From Brevibacterium mcbrellneri ATCC 49030 (GTDB taxonomy: Bacteria; Actinomycetota; Actinomycetes; Actinomycetales; Brevibacteriaceae): a stretch of DNA of 48,708 bases. The first letter of the stretch is position 1. Each line of letters begins with the position of its first letter. The stretch is from the NCBI RefSeq assembly GCF_000178455.1, contig NZ_ADNU01000027.1:1-48708 (forward strand), read 5' to 3'. Below are positions 39,311 to 47,941 of this stretch, in pieces. The position numbers and the translations under genes are program-made. Under the pieces are notes generated by a model that worked only from the letters and a program-made list of their open reading frames with translations, was not told where the DNA came from and did not search any database.

Positions 39311-39316
39311 TCTCCA

Positions 39317-39322
39317 AGCCTA
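39317..39322 (-). promoter_or_regulatory. -10 box of uvrB
   Basis: TAGGCT on the minus strand is followed by exactly 6 nt and then the uvrB ATG, the leaderless spacing seen at other genes here. No SOS box was found between uvrB and the OsmC-like gene. Confidence 0.35.
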
Positions 39323-39391
39323 ACGCGTGAACACGCACATCGCGCCCGGTGACGTTAGCATGAAAATAGCTCTCTAACAGAAAGGCTTCTT

Positions 39392-39823
39392 ATGTCCGTC
39401 ATTTCTAAGGCTCAGGCAACGTGGACGGGTTCACTTGCGTCCGGCAACGGAACCGTGTCGCTGAGTTCGTCACAGCTGGGCAACTTTCCTCTCACCTGGA
39501 AGGCACGTTCAGAAAACGCGCCATCTGCCGACGCCACGACTCCAGAAGAACTGCTGGGCGCGGCTCACGCCAGCTGCTACAGCATGGCTCTGGCAAACCT
39601 GCTGGCTCAAGAAGGCGTCGCAGTCGAATCAATTTCCACCGGTGCAGATGTCACCTTCGACCCGGAAAAGGGCATCACCAAGATTCACCTGTACACCGTG
39701 GGTCGCGTTGAAGGGCTCGCGACAGCGAACTTCGAAACGATCGCGCAACGAGCCAAGAAGGACTGCCCGGTCTCACGTGCCCTTAAGGGCGTTGACATTG
39801 ACGTGACTGCGTCACTCGCGTGA
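39392..39823 (+). CDS. OsmC/Ohr-family peroxiredoxin
   Basis: OsmC/Ohr proteins reduce organic hydroperoxides with a pair of thiols. The 143-residue protein has the two cysteines in AAHASCYSMALANLL and AKKDCPVSRALKG, plus the conserved TTPEELLGAAHA lead-in with the Glu (Arg comes from TWKARS). The spacing and LLGAAHASCYSMAL pattern are closer to OsmC than to Ohr. GAAAGG precedes the ATG. Its last 12 bp overlap the convergent coaE. Confidence 0.9.
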   Translation: MSVISKAQATWTGSLASGNGTVSLSSSQLGNFPLTWKARSENAPSADATTPEELLGAAHASCYSMALANLLAQEGVAVESISTGADVTFDPEKGITKIHLYTVGRVEGLATANFETIAQRAKKDCPVSRALKGVDIDVTASLA

Positions 39824-40420
39824 GATGAACCGCTCCCACATCTGCTCGAACTGGGCGCGCAGGTGTTCGATGTCTCCCGAATTATCGAGAGCAACATCGC
39901 ACACCGCACGCCTTTGTTCATCCGTGGCCTGAGCTGCGATGCGTTTCTTCGCGTCTTCGGGATCCATACCACGGAGCTCCGTGAGCCGCTGCAAACGAAC
40001 TTCAGCCGGGGTATCAACGAGGACAGTCAGGTCATAGTTCCCTGCCAAGCCGGCTTCTACCAGGAGTGGAACGTCGTGAACGATCACCGGGTGGTCGCCA
40101 CGTAGCACGTCGATTCGCTTTGACGTTTCTGCACTGATGGCAGGGTGCATGATGGCGTTGAGGGCTTCGTGCGATTCAGCGTCCGCGAACGCCACTTCTG
40201 CGAGCTTCCCACGGTTGAGTTCCCCATCGGCGCCCAAAATACTTTCTCCAAAGTGTTCCACCAGCTCGGCAAGTGCGGGTTCCCCCGGCTTCACCACGTC
40301 GCGGGCAATCGCATCCGCATCGACAATGGGTACGCCCCGCTCTTCAAACAGCTGAGCCACTGTGGATTTTCCCGCGCCGATTCCGCCTGTCAGGCCAATG
40401 AGCATCACCATGCACACCAT
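39812..40420 (-). CDS. coaE: Dephospho-CoA kinase
   Basis: CoaE phosphorylates dephospho-CoA, the last step of CoA synthesis. The 202-residue protein has the P-loop GLTGGIGAGKSTVAQ, the DADAIARDVV motif, and HDVPLLVEAGLAGNYDLTVLVD in the core, with the R-x2-R lid region. GGTGGAG lies 8 nt before ATG 40420; a start at MLIGLTGG (40405) is possible. A separate actinobacterial C-terminal fusion (as in mycobacterial CoaE) is absent. Confidence 0.95.
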   Translation of the reverse strand: MVCMVMLIGLTGGIGAGKSTVAQLFEERGVPIVDADAIARDVVKPGEPALAELVEHFGESILGADGELNRGKLAEVAFADAESHEALNAIMHPAISAETSKRIDVLRGDHPVIVHDVPLLVEAGLAGNYDLTVLVDTPAEVRLQRLTELRGMDPEDAKKRIAAQATDEQRRAVCDVALDNSGDIEHLRAQFEQMWERFISRE

Positions 40421-40438
40421 GGTAGACGCTCCACCCGC

Positions 40439-42208
40439 CTACAACCGGATCACGTACACCCCGCCCACAAACTGGACTTGAACGTTGGAAGATTCCGAAA
40501 GTACGCGCGCAATATCACTGGCTGGGTGTTTCAGCCCAAAACCTGAGTCCGTCACCGCGACGTACTCCACGCCTCGCCCGCGAAGATCTTCTAACGCTTC
40601 ACGCACCTGGTGCGTTTCCGGCATGGCGTCACCGTTCATGATGTCGTCCAGCTGGGTCGTTTCCGACTGGTACGCCACCGGTACGTTGTCACGTGATCCA
40701 ATGAAATAGCCGTCCACCTGTTTGAACCACATGCCGGACACCGCCTGCCCCACGAGCGATTCGTTGCTGTGCGCGGCTGCAGACGCCACCGGCCGGGGCA
40801 TCATTTTCACGGTCGCACCCCGCGGAATGTGTTCGCGGACGGCGTCGTCATAGAAGCTGGGGTAGGCAATGTTGCGTACTTCTACCGTTCCCGAGGTGGT
40901 TGTCACCGCAATGATGATCGTCGCCACGGCAAGGAGCGGGGTGAGACGCGGGCGCACAGAGTGCCAGGCGATCGCCAACAACAGCGCGCACATGAGCGCA
41001 ACGTGAACACTCATGCGCATCGGGAGCACGTTTTCCAGAACAGGCGTGTTTTCAACCAAGCGGAACGGACCGGTGTTCACAGCAGCAGTTCCGTTGACAA
41101 ACATGGGTGAACCCATCGACAAAATGAACATCACAACGGCAACCACCGCGAATGTGCGCACGCGAGCCGACATCGCGTGGTGAATACCAAGAACCACCAC
41201 GATCACGGCAACCGTCAAAAGCCACGGCCACCCCAGGTATCCCCCGATCTCAGCGTCGTCGATCCCGATCACGCGCTGGATCTCTCGCCCCGCTGATATG
41301 AGGGTGAACTTACCTGGTGTCACCGGGTCCAACAGGTCATTGTTCCAGATTCCGTGCGGACGAATCGGGCCTTCAGGCTTCCCCGGAAGCGCAAACATCG
41401 TGATCAACAAGGGCAGTCCGCACACAACGGCAACGCCTACTGCGCCCGCGCCACCTACAGCGATGCGACGCGCTCCTTCACGCACTTCCGTCCACCGCAA
41501 AGCAACCGTAGCCAAAAGAAATACCACTGTCATGAGGAACGTGTGTGCCAAAAGTTCGTTCGACAGATAGAACTGCCACCCCACAGCACAGCCCAGCACA
41601 ACAGCGTTGACCCAGGTGCGACCTCGGCCGGTCACTAACCTTTCCACGAACCCAACTACCAACGGCGGCAACACAGCAAATGCCAGGTTTAAGTGGCCGG
41701 CAGACTGAGCGATGACATACGTGGAAAAGCCGTATGCGATTCCTGCGACAAAGGCCGGCCGACGAGACACAAGCTGCGCAGCAGCCCACGCGGCAGACAA
41801 CGCGCACGCGACCGGGGCACACATGATCGCCACGTTATACGCAACAACCGGACCCCATATCAACGTCACGGGAGCCAGCGGCACGGCCAATCCCATGACC
41901 GAGGTGTTCCACCCTCCGTTGACCCCTGCTGGGTAGTTCATGGAGTTGCTGTAGAGCAAATTGCGTTCTCCAGACCCCAAACCAATCCAGGACAGCACCA
42001 CGTCAGCGGCGTGAGCAAACCAGAAGATGAACAGGGACGAGTCGTCGTTGCTGGCAAACACTCGGTGTCCCATGTCGCCCACCAAGCGCCCGTATGTGAG
42101 AACGGACAACAGAACGCAGACTGCAAGGAACAGCAGCCATTCCCGGCGTGAATCAGTAAACCAGGAACGCACCGCTGGACGCGAAGAGATCCATCGGGTG
42201 AAAGTCAT
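40439..42208 (-). CDS. Polytopic membrane protein, GT-C glycosyltransferase-like
   Basis: I do not recognise a characterised family member. The 589-residue protein (start ATG 42208 after GGAG) has about eleven membrane segments and a final outer domain of about 150 residues (from VEVRNIAYPSF). After the first helix comes an acidic loop ASNDDSSLFIFWFAHAADVVL and then NYPAGVNGGWNTSVMGLAVPLAPVTLIWGPVVAYN. This layout resembles the lipid-linked sugar GT-C fold, where first-loop acids are catalytic. Similar uncharacterised proteins occur across actinobacteria. A role in cell-wall or extracellular polysaccharide decoration is a guess. The gene lies between rpsA (terminator between) and coaE, 18 bp upstream of the latter. 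Confidence 0.75.
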   Translation of the reverse strand: MTFTRWISSRPAVRSWFTDSRREWLLFLAVCVLLSVLTYGRLVGDMGHRVFASNDDSSLFIFWFAHAADVVLSWIGLGSGERNLLYSNSMNYPAGVNGGWNTSVMGLAVPLAPVTLIWGPVVAYNVAIMCAPVACALSAAWAAAQLVSRRPAFVAGIAYGFSTYVIAQSAGHLNLAFAVLPPLVVGFVERLVTGRGRTWVNAVVLGCAVGWQFYLSNELLAHTFLMTVVFLLATVALRWTEVREGARRIAVGGAGAVGVAVVCGLPLLITMFALPGKPEGPIRPHGIWNNDLLDPVTPGKFTLISAGREIQRVIGIDDAEIGGYLGWPWLLTVAVIVVVLGIHHAMSARVRTFAVVAVVMFILSMGSPMFVNGTAAVNTGPFRLVENTPVLENVLPMRMSVHVALMCALLLAIAWHSVRPRLTPLLAVATIIIAVTTTSGTVEVRNIAYPSFYDDAVREHIPRGATVKMMPRPVASAAAHSNESLVGQAVSGMWFKQVDGYFIGSRDNVPVAYQSETTQLDDIMNGDAMPETHQVREALEDLRGRGVEYVAVTDSGFGLKHPASDIARVLSESSNVQVQFVGGVYVIRL

Positions 42209-42253
42209 GGGCACTCCAAGAGGTCGGAGGTGGGCGCGAAACTTATGGGACGC

Positions 42254-42287
42254 AAAAGGCCCCCGCACCGCAGTGCGGGAGCCTTTT
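42254..42287. terminator. Rho-independent terminator downstream of rpsA
   Basis: AAAAGGC-CCCCGCAC-CGCA-GTGCGGG-A-GCCTTTT forms a long GC-rich stem with a CGCA loop and T-runs on both strands. It lies 11 bp after the rpsA stop and excludes GTG 42268 as a start of the following membrane-protein gene. Confidence 0.88.
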
Positions 42288-42298
42288 ATACAGAGCTA

Positions 42299-43765
42299 TT
42301 AGTTACCAGCGAGCTTTTCGCGCAGAGCTGCGAGAGCTTCGTCGGATGCCAGCGTGCCTTCGTCAGCGGCTTCTTCCGAGCTGTAGTTAGCTGCAGGCTC
42401 AGCTGGAGCTTCAGCAACGGCTTCTGCGTCGGCTGCGATTGCACGTGCAACCTGCTTCTTGTGCTCTTCCCAACGGGCCTGAGCGGCAGCATATTGCTGT
42501 TCCCAAGCTTCGCGCTGTTCTTCGTACCCTTCCATCCATTCCTGGGTTTCTGGGTCGAAGCCTTCTGGGTACTTGTAGTTTCCGTCTTCGTCGTATTCCT
42601 GAACCATTCCGTACAGGGCTGGGTCGAGGAACTCTTCAGCGTCAGGGTCGACACCTTCGTTAGCCTGCTTGAGCGACAGCGAGATGCGGCGACGCTCGAG
42701 GTCGATGTCAATGACCTTGACGTACACGGTTTCGTCAACGGTAACAACCTGTTCAGGCAGGTCAACGTGGCGAACGGCCAGTTCAGAGATGTGAACCAGA
42801 CCTTCGATTCCGTCTTCGACGCGAACGAACGCACCGAATGGAACGAGCTTGGTGACCTTACCAGGAACGATCTGACCAATGACGTGCGTGCGAGCGAAGT
42901 GCTGCCATGGGTCTTCCTGAGTTGCCTTGAGCGACAGGGAGACACGTTCGCGGTCCATGTCCACGTCGAGAACTTCGACGGTGACTTCGTCGCCAACGGT
43001 GACAACTTCGTTGGGGTGGTCGATGTGCTTCCAGGACAGTTCGGAAACGTGTACCAGACCGTCTACGCCACCCAGGTCCACGAATGCACCGAAGTTGACG
43101 ATCGAGGAAACAACACCTGGGCGAACCTGGCCCTTCTGCAGGGTCTGCAGGAAGTCGTGGCGAACAGTGGACTGGGTTTCTTCCAGCCATGCGCGTCGCG
43201 ACAGAACTACGTTGTTGCGGTTCTTGTCGAGTTCGATGATCTTAGCGTCGACCTTCTGCCCGATGTAAGGAGTGAGGTCACGGACGCGACGCATTTCAAC
43301 AAGGGAGGCAGGAAGGAATCCGCGCAGTCCGATGTCAACGATGAGTCCACCCTTGACAACTTCGATGACGGTACCGGTGACGACACCTTCGTTTTCCTTA
43401 ACCTTTTCGATGTCTCCCCAAGCACGCTCGTACTGTGCGCGCTTCTTGGACAGCATGAGGCGACCGTCTTTGTCTTCTTTGGTGAGAACCAATGCCTCGA
43501 TGGGGTCTCCCACCTCAACGACCTCTGCTGGATCTACGTCGTGCTTGATCGACAGTTCGCGCGAAAGGATGACACCTTCCGTCTTGTAACCGATGTCGAC
43601 CAGAACTTCGTCGCGATCTACTTTGACGATGGTTCCTTCAACGATATCTCCGTCATTGAAGTACTTGATGGTTTCGTCTACGGCCGCGAGGAATTCGTCA
43701 GCAGAGCCGATGTCGTTAACGGCAACCTGCGAGTTCTTCGCCGTTTCCGGCGTGGTTGTGGTCAT
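42299..43765 (-). CDS. rpsA: 30S ribosomal protein S1
   Basis: S1 helps load mRNA on the 30S subunit. The 488-residue protein has four S1 RNA-binding domains, recognisable by DIVEGTIVKVDRDEVLVDIG, GVVTGTVIEVVKGGLIVDIG, VRPGVVSSIVNFGAFVDLGG and IVPGKVTKLVPFGAFVRVED. An acidic, alanine/glutamate-rich C-terminal tail follows. Four domains plus tail is normal for actinobacteria (six in E. coli). In leaderless-rich genomes S1 is dispensable for leaderless messages, relevant here. GGAG lies 11 nt before the ATG; the leader has a 16-bp hairpin (43805-43820). Confidence 0.97.
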   Translation of the reverse strand: MTTTTPETAKNSQVAVNDIGSADEFLAAVDETIKYFNDGDIVEGTIVKVDRDEVLVDIGYKTEGVILSRELSIKHDVDPAEVVEVGDPIEALVLTKEDKDGRLMLSKKRAQYERAWGDIEKVKENEGVVTGTVIEVVKGGLIVDIGLRGFLPASLVEMRRVRDLTPYIGQKVDAKIIELDKNRNNVVLSRRAWLEETQSTVRHDFLQTLQKGQVRPGVVSSIVNFGAFVDLGGVDGLVHVSELSWKHIDHPNEVVTVGDEVTVEVLDVDMDRERVSLSLKATQEDPWQHFARTHVIGQIVPGKVTKLVPFGAFVRVEDGIEGLVHISELAVRHVDLPEQVVTVDETVYVKVIDIDLERRRISLSLKQANEGVDPDAEEFLDPALYGMVQEYDEDGNYKYPEGFDPETQEWMEGYEEQREAWEQQYAAAQARWEEHKKQVARAIAADAEAVAEAPAEPAANYSSEEAADEGTLASDEALAALREKLAGN

Positions 43766-43804
43766 AAAGGTAGGGACTCCGTAAATGGACTTACACCCAG
43801 TAAT

Positions 43805-43820
43805 TCACGGTCACCCGTGA
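43805..43820 (-). promoter_or_regulatory. Hairpin in the rpsA leader
   Basis: TCACGG-TCAC-CCGTGA forms a 6-bp stem with a 4-nt loop about 40 nt before the rpsA start. It could serve leader-based control of S1 synthesis; no known motif is matched. Confidence 0.3.
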
Positions 43821-43890
43821 GTCACCAGGAATATGGTTGACAACATGGACAATGTATGACGTAAACGGCGCATGTTGCACAGTTCGCGCA

Positions 43891-43941
43891 TACACTACGA
43901 AAGTGTAACACTAACTGACAGTTCTTGACAGCGACACTGTC
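43891..43941 (+). promoter_or_regulatory. Upstream region of the methyltransferase gene with two inverted repeats
   Basis: TACACT-N5-AGTGTA (43891-43907) is a perfect 6-bp-arm repeat that includes a -10-like TACACT; GACAG-N5-CTGTC (43927-43941) is a second repeat about 42 bp before the GTG start. The remaining 217-bp rpsA/methyltransferase interval holds no gene that I can see. Confidence 0.35.
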
Positions 43942-43982
43942 GACCACCTCGGCAGTCATTTGAAGTCCTCGAAAGGTGAAGC

Positions 43983-44816
43983 GTGAACGAAACTGAAAGC
44001 ACAGCAGAGATCATTTCCGGGGGCTACATCCCTATTGATGAGGAGACCTCGGTTCGCGCGAATCGTTCATACTGGGATGGCTCAGCTTCTGAGTATCTCG
44101 CGGAACACGGCAGCTTCCTTGGCGCGTCCGATTTCATTTGGTGCCCGGAAGGCGTCCACGAATCCGAAGCGGGGCTTTTGGGCGATGTGTCCGGCAAGTA
44201 CGTTCTGGAAGTGGGGTGCGGTGCCGGTCAGTGTTCGCGGTGGGTCGCCAAGCAGGGCGGTTTTGCCACCGGCGTGGACTTGTCTTCTGGAATGCTCGAG
44301 CAGGCGTCGCGCCTAAGCCGTGAGCAACCTCTCACCGGCGGTGCTGTTGAGCCCACGTTCTTGCAGGCGGACGCACGTTCGCTGCCGTTCCCGTCTGGCT
44401 CGTTTGATATTGCGTTTTCTTCCTATGGGGCGTTGCCGTTTGTGAAGGACGCCGAGGTCGTTCTCAGCGAGGTTGCCCGGGTCCTGCGTCCGGGTGGCGC
44501 GTGGGTGTTTTCCGTCACCCACCCCCTGCGGTGGATGTTCCCTGACGTGCCTTCAGAGGCGGGGCTCACTGTGGAGTATTCGTACTTCGACCGGACACCC
44601 TATGTGGAGCTCGACAGTTCCGGTAACCCAATCTACGCGGAACACCACCGCACTATTGGCGACTGGGTGAAACTCATTGTGGACGCAGGTTTTGAACTGC
44701 GTGGCATTACCGAACCCGAATGGCCCAAGGACAACCACACCGCATGGGGTGGCTGGTCACCACTGCGCGGTGAGCTCATGCCGGGCACTGCGGTTTTCTC
44801 GACTGTTCTGCCCTGA
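43983..44816 (+). CDS. Class I SAM-dependent methyltransferase
   Basis: This 277-residue methyltransferase has motif I VLEVGCGAGQCSRWVA (about residues 74-89), motif II acidic TGVDLSSGMLEQA, the ADARSLPFPSGSFDIAFSSYGALPF segment and VARVLRPGGAWVFSVTHPLRW. The pattern is of the UbiE/Methyltransf_11 group, acting on small molecules; the substrate is not identifiable. GTG start after GAAAGGTGA. It is conserved near rpsA and polA in several actinobacteria as far as I recall, but that does not define its role. It converges on polA with 28 bp between. Confidence 0.88.
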   Translation: MNETESTAEIISGGYIPIDEETSVRANRSYWDGSASEYLAEHGSFLGASDFIWCPEGVHESEAGLLGDVSGKYVLEVGCGAGQCSRWVAKQGGFATGVDLSSGMLEQASRLSREQPLTGGAVEPTFLQADARSLPFPSGSFDIAFSSYGALPFVKDAEVVLSEVARVLRPGGAWVFSVTHPLRWMFPDVPSEAGLTVEYSYFDRTPYVELDSSGNPIYAEHHRTIGDWVKLIVDAGFELRGITEPEWPKDNHTAWGGWSPLRGELMPGTAVFSTVLP

Positions 44817-44844
44817 GAAGTTCCCTTAGTGCGCGGCGCGTGTC

Positions 44845-47460
44845 CTAGTGTGCGGCGTCTTGCCAGTTGGGGCCCACGCCCACGTTGACGTCGAGCGGAA
44901 CGCTTAAGTCTGCCGCCTGGCTCATGTTTTCACGCACGAGCTTTTCAACCTGGATCGCTTCGCCAGCCCAGATCTCGAGGATGATTTCGTCGTGGACCTG
45001 CAGGAGCATGCGTGACTTCAGTTCGGCCTCACGCAAAGCGTCGTCGACCCGCTTCATGGCGATCTTCATGATGTCGGCGGCGCTCCCCTGAATGGGTGCG
45101 TTGAGCGCTGCGCGTTCTGCCATTTCCCTGAGCTGGCGGCGGTCTGAGCGCAACTGTGGCAGGTACCGGCGTCGGCCGTACATGGTTTCGGTGTATCCGC
45201 GACCGCGCGCTTCTTCGACGACTTGGTCCAGATATTCCTTCACGGCCCCAAAACGTGCGAAGTAGTCATCCATGAGGGCACTTGCTTCACCCGTTGGAAT
45301 ACCCAGCTGGCGCGACAGCCCGTATGCGCTCAAGCCGTACACCAGGCCGTAGGACATGGCCTTGACCTTGGAGCGCTGCTGGTCGGTGACGTCCTCAATG
45401 GGCACTTCAAACACCTGCCCGGCCACGTAGCGGTGGAGGTCTTCACCGTCCTTAAAAGCCTGGATGAGCGCTTCGTCGCCTGACAAGTGGGCCATGATCC
45501 GCATTTCGATCTGCGAATAGTCCACGCTCATGAGGCTTTCGTAACCGTCGTCCTGGGCGGCTTGGAACACGGAACGGATGCGCCTGCCGGCGTCCGTGCG
45601 GACCGGAATATTCTGCAGGTTGGGGTCCTTTGAGCTCAGCCGCCCGGTTGCTGCCACCGTCTGCAGATACGTGGTGTGGATCCGCCCGTCGTCTGCGACA
45701 ACCTTTTGCAGACCCACCACGGTTTGTTTGAGTTTGGTGCGGTCGCGGTGGGCCAAGAGGTGTTCGAGGAATGGGTGCTGCGTTTTGACCAGCAAGTCCG
45801 CAAGCGAGTCGGCGTCCGTGGTGTACCCGGTTTTGGTGCGCTTGGTCTTTGGCATGTTGAGTTCGTCGAAAAGCACGGTCTGCAACTGCTTAGGCGAATT
45901 CAGGTTCACTTCGTGCCCAATAGACGCATACGCTTCCGACGCGCTCTGCTGCGCGGCGGCCTCGAACTCGGTGATGAGTTCGTTCAACACCGACTGGTCA
46001 ATGGCGATCCCTGCGATTTCCATACGCGCCAAGATTTCTTGCGTAGGTATCTCGATGCCGTCGAGAACATCCTGCAAGTGATTGCGTTCCAGGTCCTGAC
46101 GCAAACGCGGGTACAGCGCCACTGTGACCCACGCGCGGTGCCCTAACTGTTCTCCCACATCGGTGAGCAAGTCGCGGTCTTCTTCCAGGACCACGCCGAG
46201 GTCGCTTGCCATGTCCGCAAGGCTGTAACCTCGCGCGTCGGGGGCGAGAAGGTAGGCGGCAAGTTCGGTGTCCATGATGGGCCGTGGTTGTGTAAAGCCC
46301 CGCTCGACCCACGCGTGCACCTGCGGCTTGACGTCGTGTGCGACTACCTTCTTTGTAGAGATGAATGTGTCGAGGGCGTTGAAAGAGTTTTCGTCGAGGT
46401 CGGTCAGGTCGACCCAGATCGCGGAGTCATTACTGGCAAGCCCCAGCGTGTCGTCTTCAAGGGCGAATCCCACGGGTTCTTCTACTGCGTCCAACCACGC
46501 TCGGAGGTCCGCTCCCGAAGTGGCAACGACCTCGGGCAACTCAACCTGCGGAACCTGCTCAACGTCACCGAAAAACAGAGCGTTCACCCGCTCTGCCAGC
46601 TGGCGGAACTCCAACTGATCGAAAAGCGCGGTGACCTCGTCGAGGTGAGCACCCTCTCCCACCTGGGTGTCCAGCGGGTTGGTGCTGAGCTCGAGGTCGT
46701 CGACGAGTTTGTTGAGGCGGTAGTTGCGCTTCACATCGTCGAGGTGATCGCGCAGCTTCTCCCCCACTTTTCCGCCGATGTCTTCAGCGTTGTCGATGAT
46801 CGCGTCGAGGTCGCCGTACTTCGCTAACCACTTCGCCGCAGTTTTTTCACCTACCCCGGGAACGCCGGGGAGGTTGTCGGCTTTTTCGCCTACCAGGGCT
46901 GCCAGTCCCCGGTAGTTCGCAGGTGTGACACCGTATTTTTCTTCGACTGCTTGAGGAGTGAATCGGTTGAGCTCTGTAACCCCGCGTTTAGGGTACAGAA
47001 TCGTCACAGTGTCCGAAGCCAACTGGAACGAGTCTTTGTCGCCGGACGCGATTTTGGTGGTGACACCTCGGTCTGTTGCCTGCAGCGCAAGTGTTGCCAG
47101 AATGTCGTCAGCCTCGTAGCCCTCCAAGGTGAGGACCGGAATATTCAGCGCTCGCAGCATGTCCTGAATGAGGTCAACTTGGCCGGGAAAATCTTCCGGG
47201 GTGCGGGCGCGACCAGCCTTGTATTCGGGGTATTCGTCGAGTCGGAAAGTTTGTCGCCCAAGGTCGAAAGCGACCGCAACGTGGTCAGGCTTTTCATTTT
47301 CGAGCACAGTGAGCAACATAGAGAGGAAGCCGTACACTGCGTTTGTGGTTTGCCCGGTTGAAGTGGAAAAGTTTTCAGCAGGCAACGCAAAGTAAGCGCG
47401 GTAGGCGAAAGAATGTCCGTCAATTAGAAGTAGAGAGCTCACACTCACACGATAGCTCAC
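44845..47460 (-). CDS. polA: DNA polymerase I
   Basis: Pol I fills repair gaps and removes RNA primers. The 871-residue protein has an N-terminal 5'-3' nuclease (LLLIDGHSFAYRAYFALP, GEKADNLPGVPGVGEKTAAKWL), a central 3'-5' exonuclease-like domain without the D-x-E catalytic motif (proofreading presumably absent), and the polymerase domain: motif A VDYSQIEMR, motif B KVKAMSYGLVYGLSAYG and motif C LQVHDEIILEI. Motif B has Tyr where E. coli and Taq have Phe, a change linked in T7 polymerase to acceptance of dideoxynucleotides. The frame opens at GTG 47460, but TATCGT (47454-47449) with 6 nt spacing points to GTG 47442 as a leaderless start. Only 18 bp separate the open frame from the divergent thioesterase gene. 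Confidence 0.97.
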   Translation of the reverse strand: MSYRVSVSSLLLIDGHSFAYRAYFALPAENFSTSTGQTTNAVYGFLSMLLTVLENEKPDHVAVAFDLGRQTFRLDEYPEYKAGRARTPEDFPGQVDLIQDMLRALNIPVLTLEGYEADDILATLALQATDRGVTTKIASGDKDSFQLASDTVTILYPKRGVTELNRFTPQAVEEKYGVTPANYRGLAALVGEKADNLPGVPGVGEKTAAKWLAKYGDLDAIIDNAEDIGGKVGEKLRDHLDDVKRNYRLNKLVDDLELSTNPLDTQVGEGAHLDEVTALFDQLEFRQLAERVNALFFGDVEQVPQVELPEVVATSGADLRAWLDAVEEPVGFALEDDTLGLASNDSAIWVDLTDLDENSFNALDTFISTKKVVAHDVKPQVHAWVERGFTQPRPIMDTELAAYLLAPDARGYSLADMASDLGVVLEEDRDLLTDVGEQLGHRAWVTVALYPRLRQDLERNHLQDVLDGIEIPTQEILARMEIAGIAIDQSVLNELITEFEAAAQQSASEAYASIGHEVNLNSPKQLQTVLFDELNMPKTKRTKTGYTTDADSLADLLVKTQHPFLEHLLAHRDRTKLKQTVVGLQKVVADDGRIHTTYLQTVAATGRLSSKDPNLQNIPVRTDAGRRIRSVFQAAQDDGYESLMSVDYSQIEMRIMAHLSGDEALIQAFKDGEDLHRYVAGQVFEVPIEDVTDQQRSKVKAMSYGLVYGLSAYGLSRQLGIPTGEASALMDDYFARFGAVKEYLDQVVEEARGRGYTETMYGRRRYLPQLRSDRRQLREMAERAALNAPIQGSAADIMKIAMKRVDDALREAELKSRMLLQVHDEIILEIWAGEAIQVEKLVRENMSQAADLSVPLDVNVGVGPNWQDAAH
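47449..47454 (-). promoter_or_regulatory. -10 box of polA, leaderless spacing
   Basis: TATCGT on the minus strand is followed by 6 nt and then GTG 47442, codon 7 of the longest polA frame. This would place the promoter over the thioesterase gene's ribosome binding site region. Confidence 0.4.
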
Positions 47461-47478
47461 AGGCCCAAAGGAGTAGCC

Positions 47479-47919
47479 ATGCCAATGCTCACACCCGATA
47501 TGACCCCAGAAGAGTTCGACGTTTTACTGGAGAAGGTCGGCCATATTGACGAAGACACGATCATGAAGCGCACAGGCATGAAGTTGACGAAGATTGGGTT
47601 CGACTTCGCTGAAGGGACCATGCCTGTGGCCGGAAACTTGCAGCCCATGGGCCTGTTCCACGGGGGTGGCCACGTGGTATTGGCTGAGTCGCTGGCTTCA
47701 ATGCACGCGTTTGCCCGCAACGATGGGCAGCCCGTGGTGGGTGTGGACCTCAACGCAACCCACGTGCGCGCCGCACGTGAAGGCACGGTTCATGGTCGCG
47801 CAGAGGTTATTCACGCAGGACGCACGATCATCAATCACGAAGTGCGCATGACCAACGACGAAGGGAAGCTCCTGTCGATCGTGCGCATCACGAACTTCCT
47901 GCGACGCGGGTCGAACTAG
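47479..47919 (+). CDS. PaaI-type hotdog-fold thioesterase
   Basis: This 146-residue acyl-CoA thioesterase of the PaaI/YbdB group has the hotdog signature NLQPMGLFHGGGHVVLAESLASMHAF and VGVDLNATHVRAAREGTVHGRAEVIHAGRT; the catalytic acid expected in the central helix is Glu of LAESLA. Substrate unknown (aromatic or other acyl-CoA). AAAGGAG precedes the ATG. In other actinobacteria a similar gene lies between polA and pdtaR. Confidence 0.9.
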   Translation: MPMLTPDMTPEEFDVLLEKVGHIDEDTIMKRTGMKLTKIGFDFAEGTMPVAGNLQPMGLFHGGGHVVLAESLASMHAFARNDGQPVVGVDLNATHVRAAREGTVHGRAEVIHAGRTIINHEVRMTNDEGKLLSIVRITNFLRRGSN

Positions 47920-47941
47920 TTCTTTTAGAGCTAGTTCTTTT
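47916..47941. repeat. Short tandem direct repeat between thioesterase and pdtaR
   Basis: CTAGTTCTTTT occurs twice (47916-47926 and 47931-47941) with AGAG between, a 15-bp period. One copy holds the thioesterase stop and the other the pdtaR stop, so a small duplication formed the convergent junction. Confidence 0.6.

Noticed and set aside
42230..43840. 536-codon open frame antisense to the whole of rpsA
   Set aside because: It is the mirror of rpsA codon usage (few TTA/CTA/TCA codons), shows no domain, no ribosome binding site and a low-complexity, valine/aspartate-rich composition.
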